Numbered from the stretch's first letter, positions 24,741-33,931 are shown. The stretch: DNA of 64,000 nucleotides from Candidatus Stahliibacteriota bacterium (GCA_004375895.1 SOJW01000010.1:1-64000), one strand, 5' to 3'. Made by a program: numbers and translations. Notes: generated by a model from the letters alone, not told the origin.

Positions 24741-25685
24741 ATGGGCTTAAAGGAAAGAGACTACCTTCTACTCGAGGACACCCTGGGTTCCTCCTGGGTT
24801 CTGATCTCACCTGGGCGCTGCTCAAGACCAAAGGACGCAAAGGGTAAATGTCCCTTCTGCCCAGGCTCAGAGCACCTCACTCCGCCTACCCTATTCAAGC
24901 TGCCTGAGGAAGGGGATTGGCAGGTTCGCGTCTTTGCCAACCGCTATCCCTTCTTTCCATCAAACGAGGATGATGAGGTCTACGGGATACACGAGGTTAT
25001 AGTTGAAACCCCGAAACACGACGCACTCCTGCACCAGATGTCCGTTCAAACCATATCCAGGGTGATGCGCGTGATTCGCGACAGGATGAGCCATCATGGT
25101 TCCAACGAGCGCCTGCGTGCACTCATAGCCTTCCGCAACGAGGGATTACGCGGCGGTGCATCACGTAAACATCCACACACACAGCTGGTCGGACTCTCAT
25201 GGCTGCCTCCTCGCCTGGCTAAAGAATCGGAGGCTTTCTTGAACATGGCCGAGCAAGGCCGTTGTCCCTTGTGTCTTGCGCCAACCGATCCGCTTATAAT
25301 CGTTGAAGAGGAGTCTTTCAGGGCATTCTCCCCGCCCACCCCCCGCTTCCCGCATGAAACCTGGATAGCACCTGTACACCACGAGCCCGCCTTCACAAAC
25401 CTCAAGGATGCAGAGATCGACGATCTGGCTGCACTTTTAAAGAAGATGCTCTCAGCCATTGCCAAGCTCTCATCACGAGGACAAAAACCCAAGCCCTTCG
25501 ACTACAACCTGGTGCTGCATACCGAACCCCTTGACGAGGAGCAGGGAACCTTCCATACCCATATAGAGATACTTCCGCGTCCTGAGGCGCTGGCAGGGTT
25601 CGAGATAGGAAGCGGTCTTTTAATAAATCCTATACCTCCGGAACAGGCGGTATCCGAGTTAAGGGAGGTGCTTTTCTCCAAGTAG
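24741..25685 (+). CDS. galT: Galactose-1-phosphate uridylyltransferase-like protein
   Basis: 314 residues from ATG 24741 (an upstream frame inside the isomerase gene is not needed). HIT-superfamily nucleotidyltransferase. Zinc Cys pair CPFC (37-40), NRYPFF, EVIVETPKHD, and the active-site His-Pro-His (144-146) in GGASRKHPHTQLVGLSWLP are present, plus a second CPLC. Family enzymes move UMP between UDP-glucose and galactose-1-phosphate; some relatives use other nucleotides, so substrate is inferred. The gap to the upstream stop is 19 bases, suggesting one transcript. Confidence 0.87.
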   Translation: MGLKERDYLLLEDTLGSSWVLISPGRCSRPKDAKGKCPFCPGSEHLTPPTLFKLPEEGDWQVRVFANRYPFFPSNEDDEVYGIHEVIVETPKHDALLHQMSVQTISRVMRVIRDRMSHHGSNERLRALIAFRNEGLRGGASRKHPHTQLVGLSWLPPRLAKESEAFLNMAEQGRCPLCLAPTDPLIIVEEESFRAFSPPTPRFPHETWIAPVHHEPAFTNLKDAEIDDLAALLKKMLSAIAKLSSRGQKPKPFDYNLVLHTEPLDEEQGTFHTHIEILPRPEALAGFEIGSGLLINPIPPEQAVSELREVLFSK

Positions 25686-25906
25686 AGGCACTCCACTCAA
25701 GCAAGTGTCCATGGTCAACACATCGTTACCAGGTAGTAGAGGGTTGAGGAGAATGCCTTTACCTACAGTGCGTGCAGCTAAGGTGCGGGGTGTCACCCCC
25801 TCTTTTATTCTACCCGACTGGTGCACTCATAGGGTAGGGGGCTAGGGGGAGGGTGAGGTTTTAACCCTGGCAATGATCTCTTGGCACACAGACCCCCCCA
25901 AGGGGG
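25686..25906. other. Intergenic region with G-rich dispersed sequence, no gene
   Basis: Contains GTGCGGGGTGTCACCCC, a small palindrome, and GGGTAGGGGGCTAGGGGGAG, a motif like those at 13390 and 34050. No ORF with coding character. Confidence 0.5.
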
Positions 25907-25934
25907 TTGACATTCGACGGTGGTTAGATATGAT
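25907..25934 (+). promoter_or_regulatory. Promoter of tRNA-Gly
   Basis: TTGACA at 25907-25912, 16-bp spacer, TATGAT at 25929-25934; the tRNA begins 33 bases further on. Confidence 0.75.
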
Positions 25935-25967
25935 TTTACCTCCGGTCGTCGGGCGAGCGGAGCAAAA

Positions 25968-26039
25968 GCGGGAGTAGCTCAGTGGTAGAGCATCACCTTG
26001 CCAAGGTGGGGGTCACGGGTTCGAAACCCGTCTCCCGCT
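25968..26039 (+). tRNA. tRNA-Gly (anticodon GCC)
   Basis: Acceptor GCGGGAG/CTCCCGC, D arm GCTC...GAGC, anticodon arm TCACC-TTGCCAA-GGTGG, T arm ACGGG-TTCGAAA-CCCGT. Discriminator T, CCA not encoded. It is followed by CCCCGTAACACC repeats. Confidence 0.96.
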
Positions 26040-26156
26040 TTCCCCGTAACACCCCCCCCCCGTAACACACCCCAAAATCATCGAATCGTTCAGGCTACCT
26101 CGCTTGCAAAATCGCCGAATTCGACTATGCTGTAACAAACAGAGATAAGGAGGGGG

Positions 26157-27158
26157 ATGACTATTCTCTATCGGATACTCAAACTACTTGCAGCCTTCCT
26201 TGCCGGAACTGCAGGTGTCTGGCTTGCACGAACTATCGCACGGAAACTCAGGCTGTTAAACAACCCTAACCCCATCGTAGAAACCCATAGGGAGCCTGTC
26301 CCCTATCTAGGCGGTGCCGGCATCTTCCTGGCGTACGGCGTGCTCCTTGTTTTATTCTCATGGTTCAAGACCTGGGCGCTTCTCTTTTTAGCGGCTGTAT
26401 GGATTCTGGTGATTTTGGGAACGATAGACGATCTGCGCCCCCTGCGCTGGTGGATCAAGCTTGCTGTTGAAGTAGTGGTTGTATCCATCTTTCTCCCTTT
26501 GATTCTTGGCTCACTGGGGATCGCAATTCATCCGATCTTAACCGCATTGGGAGTCATTGCAGTACTGATCATAACCAACGGCTTCAATCTCATCGACGTA
26601 GCTGACGGTCTTGCCGCAGGAGCAGGCGGTATGATCTCACTTGGATTATTCTGGGCGCTGCTCTTCTACTCTTCCCGACCCGAGCTGGCCACCGCCCCCC
26701 TGCTACTGATAGGGGCATTGGGAGGATTCCTTATCTTTAATAGACCTAAGGCCAGCATCTACCTGGGTGACGGCGGCAGCCTTCCTCTAGGAATGGCTCT
26801 AGGTATACTGCTGGTGGTCTGGTTTTACGATGCAGGCTTGGATACGAGGACTCTGATTGTTTTTCTGGCACTGGCAAGCCCTTTTTTGTTCGAGATAGCC
26901 TTGGTCTCTTTTCATCGCATACGCAAGGGCAAATCTCCCTTTAAGGGCAGCCCCGACCACTTCGCGCTACGGCTTATTCATAAAGGTTGGAAGGCACACC
27001 AAGTGCTTCTGGTTACTTTAGTGGTGTGTGTCTATCTCGTTGCCTCAGTCGCCCTCCTGTGGCTGCCTGAGTTCTGCTCCTGGATCTATGCAGGGCTGCT
27101 TCTTGCTTTCTACTTTACGAGTTTCATCTGGCTCTCGAGAATAAAGGTGAACGCGTGA
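26157..27158 (+). CDS. Undecaprenyl-phosphate N-acetylglucosaminyl 1-phosphate transferase (WecA/TagO-like)
   Basis: 333 residues, about ten membrane helices, MraY/WecA family. Conserved loops: PNPIVETHREPVPYLGGAGIF near the N-terminus, DDLRPLRW (the catalytic DD), NGFNLIDVADGLAAG, YLGDGGSLPLG and a later cytosolic loop KGSPDHFALRL with the His motif. Such enzymes attach a sugar-1-phosphate to undecaprenyl phosphate and start surface-polysaccharide synthesis. ATAAGGAGGGGG precedes the ATG. The next gene overlaps by 4 bases, giving a three-gene polysaccharide operon. Confidence 0.92.
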   Translation: MTILYRILKLLAAFLAGTAGVWLARTIARKLRLLNNPNPIVETHREPVPYLGGAGIFLAYGVLLVLFSWFKTWALLFLAAVWILVILGTIDDLRPLRWWIKLAVEVVVVSIFLPLILGSLGIAIHPILTALGVIAVLIITNGFNLIDVADGLAAGAGGMISLGLFWALLFYSSRPELATAPLLLIGALGGFLIFNRPKASIYLGDGGSLPLGMALGILLVVWFYDAGLDTRTLIVFLALASPFLFEIALVSFHRIRKGKSPFKGSPDHFALRLIHKGWKAHQVLLVTLVVCVYLVASVALLWLPEFCSWIYAGLLLAFYFTSFIWLSRIKVNA

Positions 27159-28423
27159 GGAAGCCGATCATAATTATTGGGGCAGGACTTGCAGGGCTGG
27201 CGGCCGCATACAAGCTAAAAGAGAAAGCAGAGGTTTTCGAGGCAAGCGATGCAGTTGGTGGTGTTGCAAGAACATACAAATGCAAAGGCTTCAGTTACGA
27301 TCTTGGCCCCCACGTGCTTTACTTCCGCAACGAGAGGATACGAAGATGGGTTGAGAGGATTCTTGGGAGCAAATGGGAAAAACAGGTAAGGAGAGCACGG
27401 ATAGCCATCAACGGCGAAAGAGTGGACTACCCCATCCAGGAAGGCTTTCTGCAGTCCGAGAAACTCACCAGACGCTTTCTTGACGATCTCCTAAAAGCTC
27501 CTCAGACGAGGAAGGGAAACTTCAAAGAGATGGCGGCGAATCTATACGGCTCGGCCCTTGCCGAGGACTTCTTTATGCCCTACAACGATAAACTTTGGTG
27601 TCACCCTCTCGATGAGATGGATAAGGAATGGGCGCAGCGATTCCTTCCCTCCTTCCCCAGGGACGATCTAAAGCGCCTGGCTAAAGGAGAGACCCTGCCA
27701 CGAGGTCCGAACGCCTACTTCTTCTATCCGGAGAAGAGCGGGATAGGAACCTTATCGCAAGCGTTGTGGGAAGAATTAAGCAATCGCATTCATCTATCAA
27801 CTAAGGTGACAAGTATCAACACCGAGGAGGGATGGGTAGAGACGAATAGCGGAACAAGACATCACTACTCCTATCTGATCTCAACCATACCTCTGCCTGA
27901 GATATTAAGGGCCTCTGTGGATCTGCCGGAATCTGACAGGAACCGGGCAAAAGAACTAAGAAGCGTAGGCATGGTTTTCGTGCATCTTTCCCTTGCACAC
28001 CCTTTAAGCGACGACTCACACTGGGTGTACTTTTCCGATCCAGAGATATGTTTCCACCGCATCTCAATACCTCGCAACTACTCTGACGGCATGACCCCAC
28101 CGGACAGAGGCTCAATCGTCGCCGAGGTTTCTTTCCCCTCGGATAAGAACCCGGATATCCAAACCATTGTAGAGAAGGTGAAGATGGATACGGTTAAATC
28201 CGGGATGGTTGGCGGATTGGAGGATATCATCTCCCACGACGCTCAGGTGCTTCGCCACGCCTACGTCTTCCCCACCATGAAAGGCGAGAAGGCCCGTGAA
28301 GAGCTGCGTTGGATTCTGAAGCACAGGGACATACTTCTTGCAGGACGATACGGAGTGTGGGAGTATGCAAACATGGAGCGGGCTTTAGAACAAGGAATAA
28401 AGGCGGCGGAGGCTTTGTGCTGA
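27155..28423 (+). CDS. FAD-dependent UDP-galactopyranose mutase/amine-oxidase-like protein
   Basis: 422 residues. N-terminal Rossmann motif IIIGAGLAGLAAAYKL and EASDAVGGVARTY are shared by UDP-galactopyranose mutases and protoporphyrinogen-oxidase-like proteins. GPHVLYFRNERI and PYNDKLW resemble UGM-like proteins of polysaccharide clusters. The C-terminal segment LLAGRYGVWEYANMERALEQGIKAAEAL closes the FAD site. With the WecA-like gene upstream and a GT2 downstream, a role in making or rearranging a sugar nucleotide is likely; the exact reaction is not proven. Confidence 0.78.
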   Translation: MRKPIIIIGAGLAGLAAAYKLKEKAEVFEASDAVGGVARTYKCKGFSYDLGPHVLYFRNERIRRWVERILGSKWEKQVRRARIAINGERVDYPIQEGFLQSEKLTRRFLDDLLKAPQTRKGNFKEMAANLYGSALAEDFFMPYNDKLWCHPLDEMDKEWAQRFLPSFPRDDLKRLAKGETLPRGPNAYFFYPEKSGIGTLSQALWEELSNRIHLSTKVTSINTEEGWVETNSGTRHHYSYLISTIPLPEILRASVDLPESDRNRAKELRSVGMVFVHLSLAHPLSDDSHWVYFSDPEICFHRISIPRNYSDGMTPPDRGSIVAEVSFPSDKNPDIQTIVEKVKMDTVKSGMVGGLEDIISHDAQVLRHAYVFPTMKGEKAREELRWILKHRDILLAGRYGVWEYANMERALEQGIKAAEALC

Positions 28424-29562
28424 CGATCATTGCCAGAATCGTCTTCTGGGTTTGCCTGGGGGTATTCCTGTATATACTTTTCGGCCACGGACTACTGCTT
28501 GTCTTACTTAAGGCCTTTTTCTCCAGACCGGTAAAACGTAAACCGATCACCCCTGACGTTTGCTTCATCATACCTGCCTACAACGAAGAACGGAATATCG
28601 GTGCAAAACTCGAAAACACCCTTGCACTTGATTATCCGAAGGATAAACTAAAGATCGTTGTGGTCTCGGACGAGAGCACTGATCAAACGGATGAGATAGT
28701 TAAACAAGCCTCTAAGAAAGAAGGCCGAATCATCCTCTTGAGACAACGCTCCAGACAAGGCAGGACTATCGCCATAAACACCGCTGCCGAAAGATATAAA
28801 GCCAAGGTGTACGCTATCTCAGATGCCAACGTGATGCTTGACAAACATGCCCTGCGAGAGCTGGCGGCGAACTTTGCCGACCCGCAGGTAGGGGCAGTCA
28901 CTGCAAGATTTATCGCCCTGCAAAGCAAAGGTAATCCAACCGAAAAGGGGATAGGCGGATATTGGAACTACGAGCAATGGCTGCGCTATCTGGAAAGCCA
29001 AATCGGTTCCGTATCATTCATATCGGGCAGTTTTAATGCTGTAGCGGGGAATCTTCTTACACCTGTACCTGCAGATATAACCCACGATCACTACGTACCC
29101 GCGGATCTCACCGAGAAGGGGTTCCGCTCGGTATACGAACCTCGTGCGGTTGTATACGAGTATCCAGCGGATACCCCTTTGGAGGAAACCAAGATACGGG
29201 CGCGCAACTTCCTCATGGGGATGAATTTTCTGCGCGAACTGCCACGTATACTCAATATCTGGCGCCATCCCTGGTTCTTTTTGAATCTCTTATTCCGAAA
29301 AATCCTGCGCTGGTTCTGTCCTTTATTTCTCATCATATCACTGATAGCGGCTGTATTCCTTATACCCGAACCAGCTCCACTGACCTTACTCGGTCTGACA
29401 GGAATCGGAGCAACAATGACTGCTCTCATGTTGGTTTTCAAATCACCCCCCGGTTGGTTATCTACCGCAGGATTCTTTGGTCTGGCGCAAATAGGCTTGT
29501 TTTGGGGAATCATCCAGTTCGTATTCGGGAAACGCATCACCCACTGGGAGCCGCCGAGATAA
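28417..29562 (+). CDS. Membrane glycosyltransferase family 2
   Basis: 381 residues from GTG 28417, overlapping the previous stop (GTGCTGA); a longer frame from 28309 would lie entirely inside that gene. One N-terminal membrane helix, then a GT-A domain: CFIIPAYNEERNIGAKLENTL, VVSDESTDQTDEIV and an acidic YAISDANVML in place of DxD. Next comes HDHYVPADLTEKGFRSVYEPRA, then three or four C-terminal membrane helices. It resembles processive cell-surface synthases. Donor and acceptor unknown. Confidence 0.9.
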   Translation: MLTIIARIVFWVCLGVFLYILFGHGLLLVLLKAFFSRPVKRKPITPDVCFIIPAYNEERNIGAKLENTLALDYPKDKLKIVVVSDESTDQTDEIVKQASKKEGRIILLRQRSRQGRTIAINTAAERYKAKVYAISDANVMLDKHALRELAANFADPQVGAVTARFIALQSKGNPTEKGIGGYWNYEQWLRYLESQIGSVSFISGSFNAVAGNLLTPVPADITHDHYVPADLTEKGFRSVYEPRAVVYEYPADTPLEETKIRARNFLMGMNFLRELPRILNIWRHPWFFLNLLFRKILRWFCPLFLIISLIAAVFLIPEPAPLTLLGLTGIGATMTALMLVFKSPPGWLSTAGFFGLAQIGLFWGIIQFVFGKRITHWEPPR

Positions 29563-29719
29563 AACGCTTCTCGAATTCCAGACTTGTTCGATGCTACTGC
29601 GACCGCTCTACTACTGAAACCCCGGACTAATCTAGAACCAGTCTCAAGCAATAAAATCAATTATCTATGGAAAAGAACAAATTTCTGAACGCCAGCATCA
29701 CTTCAATGCTACAGCTCAA

Positions 29720-30673
29720 TCACTCCTTCCCTCTAAACCAACTTATTATGGTCCGCTTTAGTCCCTCCTCGAGCGTAACCTTGGGGTTCCATCCCAACAA
29801 ACGTTTTGCGCGAGATATATCCGGCAGGCGACGTTGAGGATCTTCTGAGATAGCAGGCAGGTAGTTGATCTTACTGGAGCTCTTCGTGAGGCGAAGCACC
29901 AGATTAGCAAGCTCTCCTATCTCAACCTCTTGTGGAAAACCCAGATTGAGAGGTCCCTCAACCTCGCTATTCATGAGCTTTATCAGCCCTTCAACAATAT
30001 CGTCAACGTAACAGAAGCTCCGGCTGGATTGACCGGTCCCGTAAATAATAAGTGGATTTCCAGATGCAGCCGACTTTATGAACTGTGGGATGACCCTTGG
30101 GTCATCTGAGCGAAACCCCGGCCCATAAACGTTGAACAAACGGGCAATACGTACGGAGAGTCCATGTTTTATCCGATATGCACGGCACAATGCCTCCCCT
30201 GCACGCTTGGCCTCCACATAAGGGGAACGCGGCCCCACAGGATTAGCATGGCCCCAATAACTTTCAGATTGCGGATGCATATCACCACTTCCGTAAATCT
30301 CAGAACTCGAGACGTAAAGAACGCGTACCCCTCTATCCGCCGCCCAGCGAAGAATACGCAGAGCACCCTCTATACCTGTAAGTATCACCTCCAGAGGTTC
30401 GTGCTCCACAAGCGGCACCCCGCACAGAGCGGCAAGATGATACACCCTTGTTACGGATAAACCTTCCAAATCCACGCTGCGGACATCCCCTTCTATAAAG
30501 GAGAAACAGGGATTCTCAAGCAACCTTGCAACATTCTCTCGAATACCGGTCGCCATATTGTCGATACAGATAACACTCTCACCACTTTTAAGCAGCGCAT
30601 CACATAAGTGGCTGCCTATAAAACCCGCTCCACCTGTAACGAGATATCCCTTGCCTTTAGAGTCAACTTCCAT
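29720..30673 (-). CDS. NAD-dependent sugar-nucleotide epimerase/dehydratase
   Basis: 317 residues from ATG 30673, after GGGAG and a good promoter; the longer frame to 30823 would run through that promoter. Extended short-chain dehydrogenase: GGAGFIGSHL binds NAD, VSSSEIYG and SPYVEAKRAGE give the catalytic Ser/Tyr/Lys, and FNVYGPG and SFCYVDDIVEGL are typical. Closest by eye to UDP-glucuronate decarboxylase/UDP-glucose 4-epimerase enzymes. It probably supplies a sugar for the nearby polysaccharide genes, on the opposite strand. Confidence 0.88.
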   Translation of the reverse strand: MEVDSKGKGYLVTGGAGFIGSHLCDALLKSGESVICIDNMATGIRENVARLLENPCFSFIEGDVRSVDLEGLSVTRVYHLAALCGVPLVEHEPLEVILTGIEGALRILRWAADRGVRVLYVSSSEIYGSGDMHPQSESYWGHANPVGPRSPYVEAKRAGEALCRAYRIKHGLSVRIARLFNVYGPGFRSDDPRVIPQFIKSAASGNPLIIYGTGQSSRSFCYVDDIVEGLIKLMNSEVEGPLNLGFPQEVEIGELANLVLRLTKSSSKINYLPAISEDPQRRLPDISRAKRLLGWNPKVTLEEGLKRTIISWFRGKE

Positions 30674-30707
30674 CACTACTCCCTTTTTGTTGACAAATGA
30701 CAAATAG

Positions 30708-30736
30708 AGTATAGGCCGGCTATCTGCAAAAGTCAA
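30708..30736 (-). promoter_or_regulatory. Promoter of the epimerase gene
   Basis: Minus strand: TTGACT at 30736-30731, 17-bp spacer, TATACT at 30713-30708; leader about 30 bases with GGGAG before ATG 30673. Confidence 0.7.
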
Positions 30737-30907
30737 GTTGTCTTGTTCGTGCGCCAGGAGATAGTTGCCAGGGTGAATGGATAAGGAGTGTATTGGAAAA
30801 AGCGGGAATCTCCCCTCGATCAAGTCTCCGGCCCCCTTCTGATTTCGAGCAGCCCTCTGTCAGATTTCTACCTCGAGACCCCGCTCCACCCCCAACACCC
30901 TTTGCTA

Positions 30908-32170
30908 TCATACACCCTGCCTCCCATCGATTCGAGGTGTCATCTCCCCTAGTTTTTTGGTCAGGAAGTGCCAGAAGTAGGCGGACTGTCCGTAGAACGC
31001 CAGGCGGTACGCCGCCTGCGGCAGAAAGAACTCGAACTTCTGGTTCCACACAACGTTGGCCCCCTTCATCTCCCTCAGAGGGATATCTATGAGGACTTTG
31101 TTATCACTGGTTCGGGTAAATACCATTCTGAAATCCGGGGTGAGACTGGCCGTACCCTCCTGAGGGACCTTAAATCTGCGGTCGCTTCGTGTTTGGATGG
31201 AAGAGGACCACATCCTGGCAGCAAGTGAAACCAGAGGATTCTTGCCTTTCCTTTTGCGATCAAGTAGCATGGGCATGGTCACAGCGTCGTTGTAATGCGC
31301 CCAATCTATGTATCGCTTGAAGTTGCGTGCTTCAGGCACTGCTGGCTCGCCAAACCTCTTTAATACGAACGTTCCGTTCCCACTTAACTCCCAGCGCGCC
31401 CCGCAGTTGGAACAGTAAAGATGCCTGCCTTTGGATTCAAGCACGAAGAAGTTACGGCAGTGCGGACAGAGCCAGAACCGAAGTTCCAGGTGCTCGGCGA
31501 CCTTACGGTGACCGAAGACATGTTTGGTGATCTCAGGGTCTTCAAGCTCGCTGTAGCGAAGTTTCTCGTTTATCATTCGAGCGATCTCGGCTACGTCGTC
31601 CGGGATCTCGGCCGGGTTCTCGAACAGATAATTGAACTGAAGGATAATCTTTCCCCGGCGAGGCAGGTTTGTCCAGCGAGGCCAGGTAAGGTAGGTTCCC
31701 CTCTGTTTCACACAGATAACAGGCAGGCGCAGTTTCTTCACAAGGCGAGGGATCGTTTCATCTAAGGGGGGCACCTCACCGTCCCAGTTGCGGCCGCCTT
31801 CAGGGGAAACAGCTACTATCTGTCCCTGTTTGACCGCTTTAATCAACGTGCGCATGGTAACGTAGTCAGGGATGTTTTTGGCTGTGGGAATGACCTTTAG
31901 CCAGCCAAGCAGAATGCGGGTAATCTTATATCTGAAGTCATCGTCCGTGACAACGAAGCATATGGGCCGCTTGATAAAGGAGGAGATAATGAAGGGGTCA
32001 AGTGTGTTTGTGTGATTACCTACCAAAAACGCTGGCTGACCCCTAGGGGGGTTGAATATCTTGCCTTCGCTTTGTGTATGAAGTAAAAAACGCAGGGGTA
32101 GCCCGACGAAGATCTTTAACCACCACCATAAGATGTCCCTCCACATAAAGGAGAGGCGTCTACCTATCAT
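30908..32170 (-). CDS. PlsC-like acyltransferase with a zinc-ribbon insertion
   Basis: 420 residues. The first ~210 form a glycerolipid acyltransferase domain: HX4D motif NHTNTLDP, then SPEGGRNWDGE and a late LPVICVKQRGTYL. Around residue 235 a four-cysteine ribbon (CPHC...CSNC) follows, then about 160 residues of unknown fold. An N-terminal helix anchors it to the inner membrane. The acyltransferase half suggests 1-acyl-glycerol-3-phosphate or a related acceptor. The fused ribbon is unusual. A weak promoter (TTGACT 32204-32199, TTTGCT) lies just before the ATG. Confidence 0.75.
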   Translation of the reverse strand: MIGRRLSFMWRDILWWWLKIFVGLPLRFLLHTQSEGKIFNPPRGQPAFLVGNHTNTLDPFIISSFIKRPICFVVTDDDFRYKITRILLGWLKVIPTAKNIPDYVTMRTLIKAVKQGQIVAVSPEGGRNWDGEVPPLDETIPRLVKKLRLPVICVKQRGTYLTWPRWTNLPRRGKIILQFNYLFENPAEIPDDVAEIARMINEKLRYSELEDPEITKHVFGHRKVAEHLELRFWLCPHCRNFFVLESKGRHLYCSNCGARWELSGNGTFVLKRFGEPAVPEARNFKRYIDWAHYNDAVTMPMLLDRKRKGKNPLVSLAARMWSSSIQTRSDRRFKVPQEGTASLTPDFRMVFTRTSDNKVLIDIPLREMKGANVVWNQKFEFFLPQAAYRLAFYGQSAYFWHFLTKKLGEMTPRIDGRQGV

Positions 32171-32335
32171 AGTCTAAGCAAACGCAAAATTCGGCAAAAG
32201 TCAAGGGTTCGCATTGCCTCATTAAAAATCTACTTGAGATTGGATCGTTGCCTCACGTGAAAATCTACTCCAAAGGTTAGACATTCAACCGATTTGCTCC
32301 GTTGACGTCGTCCTTCGGACGTGTAGCAGATAAAG

Positions 32336-32360
32336 GGCCGACCTGAAGGTCGGCCCCTAC
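32336..32360 (-). repeat. Short palindromic dispersed repeat, second copy
   Basis: Minus strand GTAGGGGCCGACCTTCAGGT plus CGG, matching 3484-3506 with one change. The 32171-32412 gap holds nothing else clear apart from a small palindrome near CGTCCTTCGGACG. Confidence 0.6.
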
Positions 32361-32412
32361 GACTTTGAAGAGCAAGTACTTGAGTTCAGCAGTTGCAGGG
32401 ACTAAGTGTTTA

Positions 32413-32985
32413 TCACCGACTTTCAACGTAACGCTTGAAGTTTTTCATGATGCGTCGGCCGTCACGTTTGGCGATAGGGGTGTAAAGCCATTCCATACCT
32501 GCGGCCTGGACCTCAAGAACGTTCTTGAAGTAAACTCGAGAACGATTAGGCCCCAAGGAGTCCAACCGCCAAAACCCTTCTGCACATATGAAGGCAAAGG
32601 GAAGAGGTGATTTAACCACAAAATTGACTAATTTAGTCCCTACAGATTTTCCTTCATCAATTATCCATTTGCGGTTTGTGATCTCGGCATGAAGAAGAGG
32701 GAAGTCACCGACATATCTCACGTCATACCAATCTTCGCCTCCCCCAAGGGAGTCGATGCGTTCGACGTTATCCGCATATCCCTTGATGTGTCGAAACTCC
32801 CACATGAAAGGCCAGACTTCCTCGACAGAGCGTTCGATTTCTATGGAGGTAATAACGGTAAAGATCCCGCCGTCACGAGTTATCTCAATATAGGGCTCGG
32901 CAAGGGCTGTTGGAAAAAGGAAAAGCAAAAGGAGGAAGGCGACCGTAGTCAATCTGGGTTTGAAGACCAAGACCATGGTTCTCAA
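32413..32985 (-). CDS. Exported SRPBCC/polyketide-cyclase-like protein
   Basis: 190 residues: signal peptide (about 1-29, LTTVAFLLLLFLFPTALA) and a START-like domain (about 35-180): IEIERSVEEVWPFMWEFRHIKGYADNV is the typical first strand/helix of the polyketide cyclase/COQ10 group. The family binds hydrophobic ligands in a deep cavity. The ligand here is unknown. The gene overlaps purC by 4 bases (ATGA), so it is co-expressed, though no pathway link to purines is evident. Confidence 0.72.
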   Translation of the reverse strand: MRTMVLVFKPRLTTVAFLLLLFLFPTALAEPYIEITRDGGIFTVITSIEIERSVEEVWPFMWEFRHIKGYADNVERIDSLGGGEDWYDVRYVGDFPLLHAEITNRKWIIDEGKSVGTKLVNFVVKSPLPFAFICAEGFWRLDSLGPNRSRVYFKNVLEVQAAGMEWLYTPIAKRDGRRIMKNFKRYVESR

Positions 32986-33770
32986 GACCCCCGGGGTAGA
33001 ACACGGGGAAAGCGGTCGGTGAGGTCGGCGACTACGGCATATTTCGAACGGGTGCTTTCAAGATCGCGCGTGTCGCGGTAGACCTGCTTGTCAAGCTGCT
33101 TTGTCTTATCCCCACCCGGCCAGATGCGCCATGAGTCGTTATCAATCACGTCGGCAACCACGAGATCACCTTTGTCCGTTCGACCGACCTCTATCTTGAG
33201 ATCGATGAGTTTTATGTTCAGCTTGGCCCAAGCTGCGAAGAGGACATCGAAAACCTGCCGGGCGAGGCAGGTTACCTCTTTTATCTCTGCAGGAGTAAGG
33301 AGGGGCTCCATCTCATCGATAACGTTTGAATCCGAGACCGGTTCCTTCGGCGGGTGAAGCTGCCAGCGCTTGGAGCCGAAGGTAACGATAGGGTCGTGGC
33401 GGGCGTCGTCTTTCAGGAAAAACTCCACCGGCCTGGGATCGAAGTCTTGCCCTTCGACAGCCTCTGGATTGCGTTTGAGATAGGAACCGGCGGCGGTGCC
33501 GCGGATTACCACCTCTAAAGGAATCATCTTGCAGCGCTTGCAGAGGAGTGTGTGAGGATCAACCCGTTCGATAAAGTGGGTGGCGATTTCATGTCGGTTG
33601 AGTAGTTCGAACACGTTGGCGGTGGTGCGGGTGGCGAGCTCGGCCTTGCCTTTGATAACGTCGCGCTGGGAGCCGTCGCCTGCGGTGATGTCGTCCTTTG
33701 CCACCACCTCGACCGTCCCGTCACCCCTGTTGTAGATTATCTTGGTTTTGCCTTCAGCAATCTTTTGCAT
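32982..33770 (-). CDS. purC: Phosphoribosylaminoimidazole-succinocarboxamide synthase
   Basis: SAICAR synthetase joins aspartate to CAIR with ATP in purine synthesis. 262 residues from ATG 33770 (MQKIAEGKTKIIY), preceded by CGAGGAG. The longer start at 33803 adds only the -35 region. Conserved parts: DDITAGDGS, RRxxPLEVVIRGTAAGSYLKR-type segment, DPIVTFGSKRW, LIDLKIEVGRTDKGDLVVADVIDNDSWRIWPGG. A TTGACT (33803-33798) and GAGAAT (33781-33776) five bases from the ATG fit the leaderless layout too, so its translation mode is ambiguous. Confidence 0.95.
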   Translation of the reverse strand: MQKIAEGKTKIIYNRGDGTVEVVAKDDITAGDGSQRDVIKGKAELATRTTANVFELLNRHEIATHFIERVDPHTLLCKRCKMIPLEVVIRGTAAGSYLKRNPEAVEGQDFDPRPVEFFLKDDARHDPIVTFGSKRWQLHPPKEPVSDSNVIDEMEPLLTPAEIKEVTCLARQVFDVLFAAWAKLNIKLIDLKIEVGRTDKGDLVVADVIDNDSWRIWPGGDKTKQLDKQVYRDTRDLESTRSKYAVVADLTDRFPRVLPRGS

Positions 33771-33892
33771 GTGGAATTCTCCTCGCAATTTAGGAAAAGT
33801 CAACCGCCTGCCCTTACTCGTTTCGTGCCACGTTTCCGCAAAAAGTTGCTACGAACTCGTCAGGTTTACATGGCACTCGTCACAAAAAAGGT

Positions 33893-33931
33893 GGTCAAAA
33901 GTTACCCAAAAGGTGGACAAAAGATGGACAT
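33893..33931 (-). repeat. TTTTGACCACCTTTT-type dispersed repeat, copy 1
   Basis: Minus strand: TGTCCATCTTTTGTCCACCT, then TTTGGGTAACTTTTGACCACCTTTTTT. A matching element lies at 44957-45001. The rest of 33804-34069 holds a palindrome GACTCTTCTGCGAAGAGTC and G-rich inverted repeats but no gene. Confidence 0.55.

Noticed and set aside
25900-25970. tRNA-Gly as an integration site with an att repeat
   Set aside because: No duplicated tRNA 3' end or integrase gene is visible in the window.
28309-28416. N-terminal extension of the GT2 protein
   Set aside because: It is the upstream oxidoreductase gene in another frame; GTG 28417 at the overlapping stop is the natural start.
30674-30823. Longer start of the epimerase
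   Set aside because: It runs through the TTGACT/TATACT promoter and lacks the family's N-terminus; ATG 30673 after GGGAG fits.
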